Of a stretch of 64,000 bases of DNA, positions 1-7,955 are shown piece after piece. Position numbers and translations under genes: made by a program. The notes under the pieces are model-generated. The model was not told the origin of the DNA. It worked only from the letters and a program-made list of their open reading frames with translations, and searched no databases. The stretch's first letter is position 1, and every line of letters begins with the position of its first letter. The DNA is from Lentisphaeria bacterium (lineage in GTDB: Bacteria > Verrucomicrobiota > Lentisphaeria > Victivallales > Victivallaceae), in NCBI GenBank assembly GCA_017507125.1, contig JAFWBQ010000023.1, positions 1 through 64,000 of the forward strand, given 5' to 3'.

Positions 1-138
1 CCTTTGCGGGCAACTGACAGGAAAGACGGTGCAGATTTGTACACAAGTTACTGAACCGCCGTATGCCGAACGGCACGTACGGTGGTGTGAGAGGACGGGA
101 CTGGCGAGGTTGTCCCTCAAAAGTCCCTCCTACTCGAT
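1..138 (+). mobile_element. 3' end of a group II intron (domains V and VI)
   Basis: Bases 55-86 fold as a group II intron domain V hairpin: an 8-bp lower stem (CCGCCGTA with TACGGTGG), a 2-nt CG bulge on the 3' side, and a 4-bp upper stem (TGCC with GGCA) closed by a GAAC loop. Bases 90-138 can form a domain VI-like hairpin (GGGAC with GTCCC) with unpaired adenines on its 3' side, and the element ends in the typical TACTCGAT. The reverse transcriptase gene and the 5' part lie to the left of the window. The intron runs in the same direction as the exporter operon and ends about 90 bp before its promoter. The domain V assignment is secure; the exact 3' splice site at about 138 is inferred. Confidence 0.8.
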
Positions 139-228
139 TGTTTAAATAATGAAATTGATACACCTTGTGTCAACAACAGGAGTATACCCGAAGTTAGAAC
201 AATATTCTTATATTTATCCAAAAAAATA

Positions 229-256
229 TTGAAAAAACACCAAACTGATTTATAAA
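229..256 (+). promoter_or_regulatory. Probable promoter of the exporter operon
   Basis: TTGAAA (229-234), 16 bp, then TATAAA (251-256). It matches the pattern repeated through this window and would start transcription near 263, about 20 bases before the ATG at 282. Confidence 0.5.
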
Positions 257-281
257 TATTTAAGAGGGGGAGGTGTTGAGG

Positions 282-1253
282 ATGGTTTCAGGTTCCGCAA
301 TAAAACGTACTGTAATTTTGCTTTCAGCCATGCTGCTTATGACTGCGGCCTGGGGAATTGATCGCATACCTGAAGCAAATTTACTGATGATTGTTTTTAC
401 TTTTCTGGCGTCAACTTTTCTGGCTGACGTCAAGAAGTTCAATCTCAGACTTCTGAAAGTGGTCATCTGGGCGTCTTATGGTTCAGCTGCACAGTTTTTG
501 ATTTCTGTTTCAGGAGTATTTCCTCTGCTGCAAACAATTATTGCCATGGGGCTGGCTTATTTCACTTTTTCGACTCTGACTGACCACCGCGTGGGCTGTG
601 TCGTGATGATAACCGGATATCTTGCTTTTCTGGCTCCACCGGGATTTGAGGCTGCCGTCGGCCGGAGCTTTGACATTTTTGCCGGAGCCGTTGTTATCAT
701 GGCAGTTACGACACTTGGCTCTATCGGAACGGGTGAAGACAAAGCACTTCTTGTGCCGGACAAGAAATATTCTCCCGGGCAGGCGCTGATGCTGTCAGCT
801 GAACTGGGAATAGGAAATCTTCTTGCCAATATGTTACAATTGAAGCAGGGCTCCTGGATCATGCTGACGATTTTGTTTATAAGAATGTGTATGAGTTCCG
901 CGTCTTCCGGGCGAAAACTTGCATTACAGCGTATTTTCGCCATTCCCATTGGAGTTGTTGTCGGCGGTTTTTTGCTCGGAACGTTTTGCCGTATGGATTA
1001 CCGCTTTGTGTTTCTGGTTCCTTTTGTTGGGGCATTGGGTTTTTTTGTCCTTTACAATTATGGTGATTTTTTCTTGTTTTCCATCATTTTTATGGCAGCG
1101 TTGACTGTTGCATCAGACTGGATCGCCGGACCGTATCAGCGTATCAATCTCTGGGAGAGCTTTTTTGCACGCAGCATATCCACTGGGCTGGGAACTTTGT
1201 TGGAACTCCTTTTTCTGAATCGTCAAAGTATGGAAAATGGAGACACTGCATGA
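282..1253 (+). CDS. FUSC-like inner membrane exporter protein
   Basis: About 323 residues with two blocks of hydrophobic segments, the layout of FUSC/aromatic-acid exporters such as AaeB, although shorter than AaeB. The second block has the FUSC-like stretch with a W-x-x-L-T segment, then a basic turn and an R-I-x-x-I-P-I-G-x-x-x-G segment. I chose ATG 282 because GGGGGAGG (266-273) lies 8 bases upstream; an in-frame GTG at 273 would overlap that ribosome binding site. It overlaps the next gene by 4 bases (ATGA). With the HlyD-like and TolC-like products it should form a tripartite pump through both membranes. The substrate is unknown; aromatic acids or drugs are guesses from the family. Confidence 0.7.
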   Translation: MVSGSAIKRTVILLSAMLLMTAAWGIDRIPEANLLMIVFTFLASTFLADVKKFNLRLLKVVIWASYGSAAQFLISVSGVFPLLQTIIAMGLAYFTFSTLTDHRVGCVVMITGYLAFLAPPGFEAAVGRSFDIFAGAVVIMAVTTLGSIGTGEDKALLVPDKKYSPGQALMLSAELGIGNLLANMLQLKQGSWIMLTILFIRMCMSSASSGRKLALQRIFAIPIGVVVGGFLLGTFCRMDYRFVFLVPFVGALGFFVLYNYGDFFLFSIIFMAALTVASDWIAGPYQRINLWESFFARSISTGLGTLLELLFLNRQSMENGDTA

Positions 1254-2278
1254 GTTATATCAAAAAGTATCTTCCTGTGATCGTGCTGTTGTGTCTGCTG
1301 CTCATGTGTTCCGGCTATTGGCTTTATTGGCATGTGAAACCTTTTACAGCCAATGCATTTGTGTTTGCCAATACCCGGCCGGTTTCCCCGTGGACTGCTG
1401 GATATATCACTGAGATTTTTGTGAAAAATAATCAATTTGTCACCGGGGGAACTCCGTTGTTTTCGGTGTTTGCTGCGCCGTATTTGCTTAAGAAAGAGGA
1501 ACTGAAACACGAAAAAGAAGAATTGGAAGCACGGTTGAAAAGTTCTGAGGCTCAATGGCTCCGAGCCCTTGAAGAGATCAAAACGTATCGTGCAGATATT
1601 GAAAAATTCCGGTATCTTTATTCAAGAGGAAAAGAGATGTTTAAGGCAGCTGCTGTTTCAGAAGACTATATAGTTGAACAGAAAAGGAATTTGCAGGTCG
1701 CTCTTGCCCGTGCTGCTGCAGCTGAGCATAATGCGGCAGCTCTGAAACATGATTGTACGGCTCTGGGGGCACGGATCAAAAAAACAGAAAAGGCTTTGAA
1801 ACTTGAGGAAATATGGTGTCAGCAGAGTGTGGTGACTGCTTTGAGTGATGGCTATGTGGTCAACATGACATTATCTCCCGGGGGATATTACAAACCGGGG
1901 GATGTGTTGTTTGCATTTGTTGATTCATCAGAATGGTTTGTTCAGGCAAATTTCAAGGAAAGTGAACTGTCATCTGTTAAACCGGGAACTGCTGCCCGCA
2001 TCTGGCTCCGCCAATATCCCGGGAAAGAATATCGGGGCAGAGTCTGTGGTTCCGGATGGGGAGCTGAGCGTCGTTTGACTTCCCGTCATACCGGAGTCGC
2101 TGAGGTCAAAAAGGAAAATGAATGGTTCATGCTGCCCCAGAGATATCCTGTACAAATCCGGATTTTGGATCCTGATCCGTACCTCTTTTTTCATCTGGGT
2201 GCCAGCGCCTATGTCGAACTGGAGATTCCGGCACGTCCTTTCAGGCAATTTTTCTGGGAGTTGTTTTTGTGGCGATGA
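1250..2278 (+). CDS. HlyD/EmrA-type membrane fusion protein
   Basis: 342 residues. A single N-terminal membrane anchor (about 7-28) is followed by a biotinyl-lipoyl-like half-motif (about 40-75), a charged alpha-helical coiled-coil hairpin (about 80-190), the second lipoyl half (S-D-G-Y-V-V-N, about 200-225) and a beta-barrel domain. This is the periplasmic adaptor that links an inner membrane pump to an outer membrane channel. It is translationally coupled on both sides by ATGA overlaps, which supports a dedicated three-part exporter with its neighbours. Confidence 0.85.
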   Translation: MSYIKKYLPVIVLLCLLLMCSGYWLYWHVKPFTANAFVFANTRPVSPWTAGYITEIFVKNNQFVTGGTPLFSVFAAPYLLKKEELKHEKEELEARLKSSEAQWLRALEEIKTYRADIEKFRYLYSRGKEMFKAAAVSEDYIVEQKRNLQVALARAAAAEHNAAALKHDCTALGARIKKTEKALKLEEIWCQQSVVTALSDGYVVNMTLSPGGYYKPGDVLFAFVDSSEWFVQANFKESELSSVKPGTAARIWLRQYPGKEYRGRVCGSGWGAERRLTSRHTGVAEVKKENEWFMLPQRYPVQIRILDPDPYLFFHLGASAYVELEIPARPFRQFFWELFLWR

Positions 2279-3741
2279 CGTGGTTACTGAGAATGCTGTT
2301 TTATGGAATGGCGATCTTGGGGGGAGTATTTGCCGCAGGCTGTGTAAAAATTCCTGCCCCTTTGGAAAATGTTGATGATTTTTACCGGAGATTTTCTGAA
2401 AGAAAGGCTTCTCAAGTGATACCGTCAGAAAAAGAGTTGACATTGAAAAGAGCCGTGGAAATCGCGCTGCTCAATAATCCGACCAACCTGGCGGCAGCCC
2501 GGGCTGTAGTGGCTGCAAGGTACGGATATTTCAGGGCATTGGCAGCTTATGCTCCGGAAATCAACGCAACCTATTCTCTCGGTCATACTCTTTCCCGCGG
2601 ATGGGATTTGAAAAATCCTCCGGAGGGAGTGATGAAAAGAAACGATCATTTTGTTACTGCAGGAACCATCCACGCAAGTTTTCTTTTGTTTGACGGATTT
2701 GCCAGAGAATTGGAAAGCATCATTGCAAAGCAGGAATATAATAGAAGTACAGAAGCTGAAAAAAATGTCAAACGGTTGCTGGAACGGGCGGTGATTTATG
2801 CTTATTACGATATGTATCTGGCAGGGGAGGAAATGATCATTTACGGAGAAGATCTGGATTTTCAGAATAGCGCACTGGTTCAGGAAAAAGAACGTTTTAT
2901 CAACGGTCATGTGTCAAAGGCTGCCGTATTGAATTTCAAAATTCTGGCTGCGAGAGCCAGAAGCAGTATCAGTAATGCCCGTTATCGCCGTCAAGTGGCA
3001 TTTCATGCTCTTTCGGCTCTGATGGGATGTGACATCAGGCAATTTCCGGATAAGTTTGTTCTTCAGAAGAGTACTCCGGGAGCTGCACTGCAAATTTATG
3101 ACGAGGAGCTTTATCTTGAACTTGCAGTCCGGAATCGTCCGGATCTTTCTGCAGAAAAGATCGCTTTGGATACGGCTTATCGGAGAGCGCAGAAAGTGTG
3201 GGCTGAATTCCTGCCGGAGTTAAGGATCTTTTCAGGATTTTCATTTGATACATATAAAGCCCGATACGGAGGCTACCATGTTTCAGGTTCTCACAGCCGG
3301 CAAGGTTCTTTTGCCTATGGAATAGAAGGAAGATGGAACATTTTTCGTGGTTTTGATTCTGTCAATAAACTCAAGCGGCAGAGAGTACTGGCAGAAATTT
3401 CAATGTGGGGGCTGAATGCAAAGTTTTTGGAAATCGTTGCAGAAGTCAGGGATGCTTTGGAAAATTGTAAAAACACCCGTTACCAGATTGCAGTGTTTCA
3501 GGAGATGGCGGAGTGGGTCCGTGAACAGAGAGATTTGGTTTTCAGTGAATACCGTAATGGCAGAGAAACGATCACCCGTTTGAATGAAGCGCAAAATATT
3601 TTAGTTGAAGCCCGGAACCGACTGATTGTTTCCGTTGTTGAATTCAACAAAGCTCTTGCCCAGCTGAATGCTGCCACGGGAACTGGAATGTGCCATCTTT
3701 TTTTATCATATTCAGACACTTCGGGAAAAGCAGAACCATGA
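2275..3741 (+). CDS. TolC/NodT-family outer membrane efflux lipoprotein
   Basis: About 488 residues. The N-terminus carries a lipoprotein signal with lipobox F-A-A-G-C. The body shows the two alpha-helical repeats of outer membrane efflux proteins (for example a W-N-I-F-R-G-F motif near residue 360). I prefer ATG 2275, which overlaps the upstream stop as ATGA, over an in-frame GTG at 2269. It would form the outer membrane channel of the exporter and could also serve the type I secretion pair at 8-12 kb, which has no channel of its own nearby; that second role is inference. Confidence 0.88.
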   Translation: MTWLLRMLFYGMAILGGVFAAGCVKIPAPLENVDDFYRRFSERKASQVIPSEKELTLKRAVEIALLNNPTNLAAARAVVAARYGYFRALAAYAPEINATYSLGHTLSRGWDLKNPPEGVMKRNDHFVTAGTIHASFLLFDGFARELESIIAKQEYNRSTEAEKNVKRLLERAVIYAYYDMYLAGEEMIIYGEDLDFQNSALVQEKERFINGHVSKAAVLNFKILAARARSSISNARYRRQVAFHALSALMGCDIRQFPDKFVLQKSTPGAALQIYDEELYLELAVRNRPDLSAEKIALDTAYRRAQKVWAEFLPELRIFSGFSFDTYKARYGGYHVSGSHSRQGSFAYGIEGRWNIFRGFDSVNKLKRQRVLAEISMWGLNAKFLEIVAEVRDALENCKNTRYQIAVFQEMAEWVREQRDLVFSEYRNGRETITRLNEAQNILVEARNRLIVSVVEFNKALAQLNAATGTGMCHLFLSYSDTSGKAEP

Positions 3742-3750
3742 ACAGCGGCA

Positions 3751-4080
3751 GTGTAACGAATTTTCTGTAAAATTGCCTATGCCGGAAGCGAGCAAGTTTA
3801 CATTAGGGCGCAAACCTGCGAGAATGGGGCTCTAAACTCGTCGGAGGCAGATTTGCGAAGTGTGTGTAACTTGGTTGAAATTCTTGAAAAACGTGATAAA
3901 TTCTCTAAAAGACTCCTGAGAAAAGTCAAAAACAAGAGGATTTATCACCAATAGAACCGGTACATTAAGTTGCGGCTTTCCGGAAAATATACTTGTGTTC
4001 AGGCTCCGGTGTCACGGGCAAAGAGCTGAGTGTGGAACGGAGTTCCCGGGAAGTTCTGATCGAAGATGAGAAACACGCCC
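3751..4080 (+). mobile_element. Probable 5' (domain I) fragment of a group II intron; no gene
   Basis: This gene-free stretch behaves like structured RNA. CGCAAACCTGC (from about 3809) pairs with GCAGATTTGCG (to about 3858) with a single mismatch and encloses a smaller GAG/CTC hairpin. Further on, GGGC...GCCC closes a region around a GAGCTGAGTGTGGAACGG-type segment that looks to me like group II intron domain I. It begins with GTGTAAC, close to the intron 5' consensus GUGYG, and stops before any domain IV reverse transcriptase or domain V. It has the same orientation as the intron end at 1-138. The call is inference from structure and memory; other structured RNA is possible. Confidence 0.45.
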
Positions 4081-4112
4081 TTTTTTTAATTTCACTTTGT
4101 TTTATTGGCGGC

Positions 4113-4155
4113 AAAAAAATTATGAGAGCCTCAGAAGAGCTCTCATAATTTTTTT
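4113..4155. terminator. Bidirectional intrinsic terminator
   Basis: A perfect stem (AAAAAAATTATGAGAGC with its complement, 4113-4129 and 4139-4155) with A-rich and T-rich ends. It can end the rightward exporter transcript and the leftward kinase transcript. Confidence 0.9.
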
Positions 4156-4173
4156 GGGGTATCCTCGACGCTT

Positions 4174-6753
4174 TTAACGCAAAAGAGAGTTGGGGATCCT
4201 CAAGGAAGGAATGGAACGCTTGAAAACCTTGATAAATCTGCTCCAGTTTTTGGAAGGCAGCATGGCAGGAGTCATTGGCGTTCTGAATTTCCCCTCCATA
4301 AATTCGTAAAAAAACGCTGCATTTTTGATTTTTGCTTCTGCATTCAAGTAGTCATAAATATCTGTACGCAGTCTTCTATTCAGCTTTATTTTCACAAGCT
4401 TTTTCTGCTGATTTACTTGAACCGCTTTGTAAACCCCTTGTGGCGGCGGATCGATTCTGACGATTTCGATATCCATACGCGAACCGGCAGCTATACTTTT
4501 ACTCATAGTTACGCCTTTAAGATGTTCTTGGAATCGGGCAAACTCTTTGAAGGCTTGGGGGAGAAATTGGTCACGGAATGTTTTAAATTCCTCCAACATA
4601 CCGTACTCAGTATTGGTGGCATTGGGAACAGAAAAGTCTGCAAACTCTGTCATAACGCTCTTTAATGTCTCAATATTGTTGGTCCGGATGGATGTTAAAA
4701 AGGCTTCTGCCAACTTTTTGTACATCACATCCAAATCGTTCTGCAGTTTTTTGAGACGTGCATCACGCTCTTTTTGAGCTTCTTTCTGCCGTGCTGCCGC
4801 AGCTGCCTGCTGAGCAGCAAGTTTTCTTGCTTTTTCCTCAGCTGCCCTCTTGGCATCTGCAGCAGCTTGAACTTTTGCATCCAATTCTTTCTGGAGTTTT
4901 TCTATCACAGCTTTGCGGTAATTCTGTGCCCGGACACCTTCATCCACAGAGGCGTAGATTTTGCGGAGAGACTTATAGGTTGCACTTTCTTCTTTGGTCA
5001 CAGTGGGAAGATAACGCTGCTGAAGTTTTTCAACCCCTTCAAGAAAGCTGATGGAATTTTTTGCCGGATTTGAACGGTAAAAGCCTTTCAGACGGTCGAT
5101 TTCAGAAATAAATTCTTTACGCGTGACCGGCGCTGGAGGCGGGGGCGGTACACTTACGACAGGTTTGGAAACCTTTTCCGGAGCTTGCGGAGTTTGAGCT
5201 GTTTCGCTTTTTTTGTCGGGAGATTTTATCCCTATTGAGGAGGCCGCAGAAAGAGCGAACTTCTGCATTTTAGCTCCTAAAAAGCCCTTATAGGCTGTAA
5301 AAAACAGAGACGCAATAAGAGCAATCAGCAACAACGGCAGAAGAATAAGAAGGAGGATTTTTGCGGTTTTGGATCCAGATCCTTTTTCTTTGTTATCCTT
5401 TTTACCATTTTTACCCTGTTTATTATCGGCAGATTTATTTTCAGAATCCCCTTTTTCTTTCTCTTCAGCCTTGGGCTTGGATGCCTTAGGGGCCAACGAG
5501 ATTTCGCCCTCAGATTTACCTTGTCCTTTTTCTTGAGGGGCCGGAACTGGAGCAGGGGCCGGAGCAGGTGCAGGGGCCGGAGCAGGTGCAGGGGCCGGAG
5601 CAGGTGCAGATGGCGGAGTCGCCGGTACCGCCGGTTTTGAAAGAGACGGAGCTGCGGGTGCCGCCGGTTTTGAAAGAGAGGGAGCAGGCGCTGCCGGTTT
5701 TCCGGGGGCGGGCGCTGTCGGCTTCGTGGACATTCCCGGTTTTGCTGCCGGGGCAGCCGTTTTCTTATTGAGATTCAATTTAAGTTTGGGAACCGCCATC
5801 GACGAAATTTTTTTCTGTTCTGTATAGGCATCAAGGGCTGCGATAACGTCATTGGGAGTTTGGAACCGTTCATCTATATTGCGCGCCATCATTCTGACAA
5901 TGATATCGCTCAATTGAATCGGCAGTTCAGGATTTATCTTTATGGGAGGTGTCAGATTTCCTTCCACATGTTTGCGCGCCATTTCTTCAGCTGTTTCTTC
6001 AGGATAGGGGAATTGCCCCGTGACGAACTGATAAAATGTGGCTCCAAGGCTGTAAAGATCACTGCGGACATCAGTAGGAACTCCAGTCAGCTGTTCCGGA
6101 CTGATATATTGAGGGGTGCCCATGACTTCATTTTCATCTTCTCCGGGGCCGGAGTCTGTATTTGCGCTGCGTGCCAATCCCAGATCTGCCAATTTGGAGA
6201 AACCATTGCTCGCCAGCATGATATTGTCGGGTTTGATATCCTGATGGACCAGTTTCTGCTCACTCCATGCCGCCTGAAGCGCACCGCAGATTTCACGGAT
6301 AACCTTGACCGCCTGAACAAAGTCAAGGATATTCTGTTCTTTGAGAATCTGTTTGAAGGTTTTTCCTTGTATGTACTCCATCGCGAAGTAAAAGATGCCG
6401 TTTTCCTCGCCGACAGCATAGGCCTGGACAATGTTGGGATGAGTCAGCTTTGCAGCAGCCCTGGCCTCCCGGAAAAGACCATCAATGTATTCTTTATTGC
6501 TGGCAAATTTATCATGAAGCACCTTCAATGCCACCGGACGGTCAAGAGAAATCTGGCGTGCCAGATAAACAACTCCCATGCCGCCGCTGCTTAAGGGCTT
6601 TTCCAGAAGAAAATCACCGATGACAGCTCCGGGGGAAAGAGGCGATTCGGGAACTTGTACTGTTCCGGAACATAAGGGGCAGGTGACCTCATGAGCATCT
6701 GCGGGAATTTCAGGCTCAATGACCTTGCCGCAATTATTGCAGAAAATTTTCAT
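4174..6753 (-). CDS. Membrane Ser/Thr protein kinase with N-terminal zinc ribbon
   Basis: 859 residues. A zinc ribbon (C5, C8, C25, C28) precedes a PknB-type kinase domain (about 45-310): glycine loop L-S-S-G-G-M-G-V-V-Y, Lys77 in V-A-L-K, catalytic loop H170-Q-D172 with Asn177, D190-L-G, and S-P-E at 218-220. The usual HRD arginine is Gln, so it may not use RD-type activation. A Pro/Ala-rich linker and a Lys/Glu-rich segment lead to one transmembrane helix, then an Ala/Lys/Gln coiled coil and a C-terminal domain that would be periplasmic if the kinase is cytosolic. Its start overlaps the stop of the upstream PPIase gene (ATGA). Targets are unknown. Confidence 0.93.
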   Translation of the reverse strand: MKIFCNNCGKVIEPEIPADAHEVTCPLCSGTVQVPESPLSPGAVIGDFLLEKPLSSGGMGVVYLARQISLDRPVALKVLHDKFASNKEYIDGLFREARAAAKLTHPNIVQAYAVGEENGIFYFAMEYIQGKTFKQILKEQNILDFVQAVKVIREICGALQAAWSEQKLVHQDIKPDNIMLASNGFSKLADLGLARSANTDSGPGEDENEVMGTPQYISPEQLTGVPTDVRSDLYSLGATFYQFVTGQFPYPEETAEEMARKHVEGNLTPPIKINPELPIQLSDIIVRMMARNIDERFQTPNDVIAALDAYTEQKKISSMAVPKLKLNLNKKTAAPAAKPGMSTKPTAPAPGKPAAPAPSLSKPAAPAAPSLSKPAVPATPPSAPAPAPAPAPAPAPAPAPAPVPAPQEKGQGKSEGEISLAPKASKPKAEEKEKGDSENKSADNKQGKNGKKDNKEKGSGSKTAKILLLILLPLLLIALIASLFFTAYKGFLGAKMQKFALSAASSIGIKSPDKKSETAQTPQAPEKVSKPVVSVPPPPPAPVTRKEFISEIDRLKGFYRSNPAKNSISFLEGVEKLQQRYLPTVTKEESATYKSLRKIYASVDEGVRAQNYRKAVIEKLQKELDAKVQAAADAKRAAEEKARKLAAQQAAAAARQKEAQKERDARLKKLQNDLDVMYKKLAEAFLTSIRTNNIETLKSVMTEFADFSVPNATNTEYGMLEEFKTFRDQFLPQAFKEFARFQEHLKGVTMSKSIAAGSRMDIEIVRIDPPPQGVYKAVQVNQQKKLVKIKLNRRLRTDIYDYLNAEAKIKNAAFFYEFMEGKFRTPMTPAMLPSKNWSRFIKVFKRSIPSLRIPNSLLR
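5537..5608 (-). repeat. 18-bp tandem repeat in the kinase linker
   Basis: Three identical copies of ggggccggagcaggtgca (5555-5608) and one diverged copy (5537-5554). They encode alternating Pro-Ala and keep the reading frame, so copy-number change would lengthen or shorten the linker without breaking the kinase. Confidence 0.9.
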
Positions 6754-7718
6754 TTTTTATTCACTCCTTCAGGGATAGGAAAGAAATATTCTATGACAGC
6801 ACCGTCACGGAGTCTCCGGGCATATTCAGCACAACACTGACGGTAATTTTCACTTTCCATCTTCTTTTTTATTGCTTCTGCATGTTCTCTGAATATTGCT
6901 TTCCGGGACGGCTGGTATTTCAGTATCTTTATAAAATATACGCCATCGGCTGTTTCTACGCCGGAATAGATTTTGCCCTCTTTTATCTCTTGCATGGCTT
7001 TTGCAAACTCCGGACGCAATTTGTCAAGTTCTATGGAACCGATAGAACCGTTTGTACCGGGTACTACGGCATAAAGCTGGGCGAATTGATCCCATTGAGA
7101 CGGGTTCTTTGACAGACTTTTACCCACATTTTTTATGTTGCTGCTGTCATTTTTTGCAAATTTAAGGAGAGCCAGTTCAACATTTCCGGGGAAAGATAAC
7201 TGTTTTTCTTCTGTTTTGAAGCGTTGATATACTTCGGCTGGAGTAGGCGTGCCGGCAAGAAGGTATTCTCTGCGGCGCATAACTTGCACGATCATCCGGT
7301 TCCGGATCTTTTCACGGAACTTCGCGAATGTTATGCCGGATCTTTTGACCCTTTCCTCAAGCTCCCGGCGGGAGTGGCATCCGATGTGGGCCCCCAAACG
7401 ATCCAGTTCATTTTCAACTTCCTGGGGAGGAATGGCAAGTTTTTTACTGTGGAAATCTGCGACGATAAGTTTCTGATCGGCAAGTTCCTCAACAGCACGG
7501 AACCTGAGTTTCAGGATCTCTTGCTCCAACACTTTACCGGAGTAGGCACTGCGAAGCTGGAGTTCCTTTTCACGCACAGCAGGGAGAATTTCGCTGAGAG
7601 TTATGGGGTCGCCGTTGACTGCCGCCAGAACAGAATCCGTTTCGGAGTATACCAACGCAGCCGCAGCGATTTTTACAGTCAGCAGCAAAAGGAACAAAAC
7701 TATGATTTTTTTCGTCAT
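6750..7718 (-). CDS. SurA/PrsA-like peptidyl-prolyl isomerase
   Basis: About 322 residues. A signal peptide or anchor at the N-terminus (K-K-I-I-V-L-F-L-L-L-L) is followed by a SurA-N-like helical region opening with A-A-V-N-G-D-P-I-T, and a parvulin-like domain (about 160-270). It should act as a folding chaperone in the periplasm. The upstream promoter puts the transcript start near 7732, so the start is ATG 7718 or ATG 7730; I prefer 7718 because it leaves a short leader and begins directly with the basic part of the signal. It overlaps the kinase gene by ATGA, so the two are co-translated. The parvulin domain is diverged and its activity is uncertain. Confidence 0.75.
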   Translation of the reverse strand: MTKKIIVLFLLLLTVKIAAAALVYSETDSVLAAVNGDPITLSEILPAVREKELQLRSAYSGKVLEQEILKLRFRAVEELADQKLIVADFHSKKLAIPPQEVENELDRLGAHIGCHSRRELEERVKRSGITFAKFREKIRNRMIVQVMRRREYLLAGTPTPAEVYQRFKTEEKQLSFPGNVELALLKFAKNDSSNIKNVGKSLSKNPSQWDQFAQLYAVVPGTNGSIGSIELDKLRPEFAKAMQEIKEGKIYSGVETADGVYFIKILKYQPSRKAIFREHAEAIKKKMESENYRQCCAEYARRLRDGAVIEYFFPIPEGVNKK

Positions 7719-7738
7719 CTTATTTACCATCTGAACAT

Positions 7739-7766
7739 AATATACACCGGGATGAGCAGAAATCAA
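7739..7766 (-). promoter_or_regulatory. Promoter of the PPIase-kinase operon
   Basis: Read leftward: TTGATT (7761-7766), 16 bp, TATATT (7739-7744). It gives a start near 7732 and excludes an in-frame ATG at 7766. Confidence 0.65.
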
Positions 7767-7955
7767 GCCCCTGCTTCTGCTGAAACTCTTTTATTTCTTA
7801 TTTCAGAGAAGCGCTGCCGGTAACATTCAGTTTCAATTTCCATCCCATAAGAAGAGGATCCAAATACGCCGGAAAGTGAAAACAAACTGCCATTTCCAAC
7901 TCCTGATGACCGGAGGACCGCAAGACGCTGAAAAGGTAAGCGGCCCGGCAGTTCG

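Noticed and set aside
5537-5608. CRISPR-like tandem repeat
   Set aside because: Repeats are in frame inside a kinase gene, have no spacers and encode a Pro-Ala linker.
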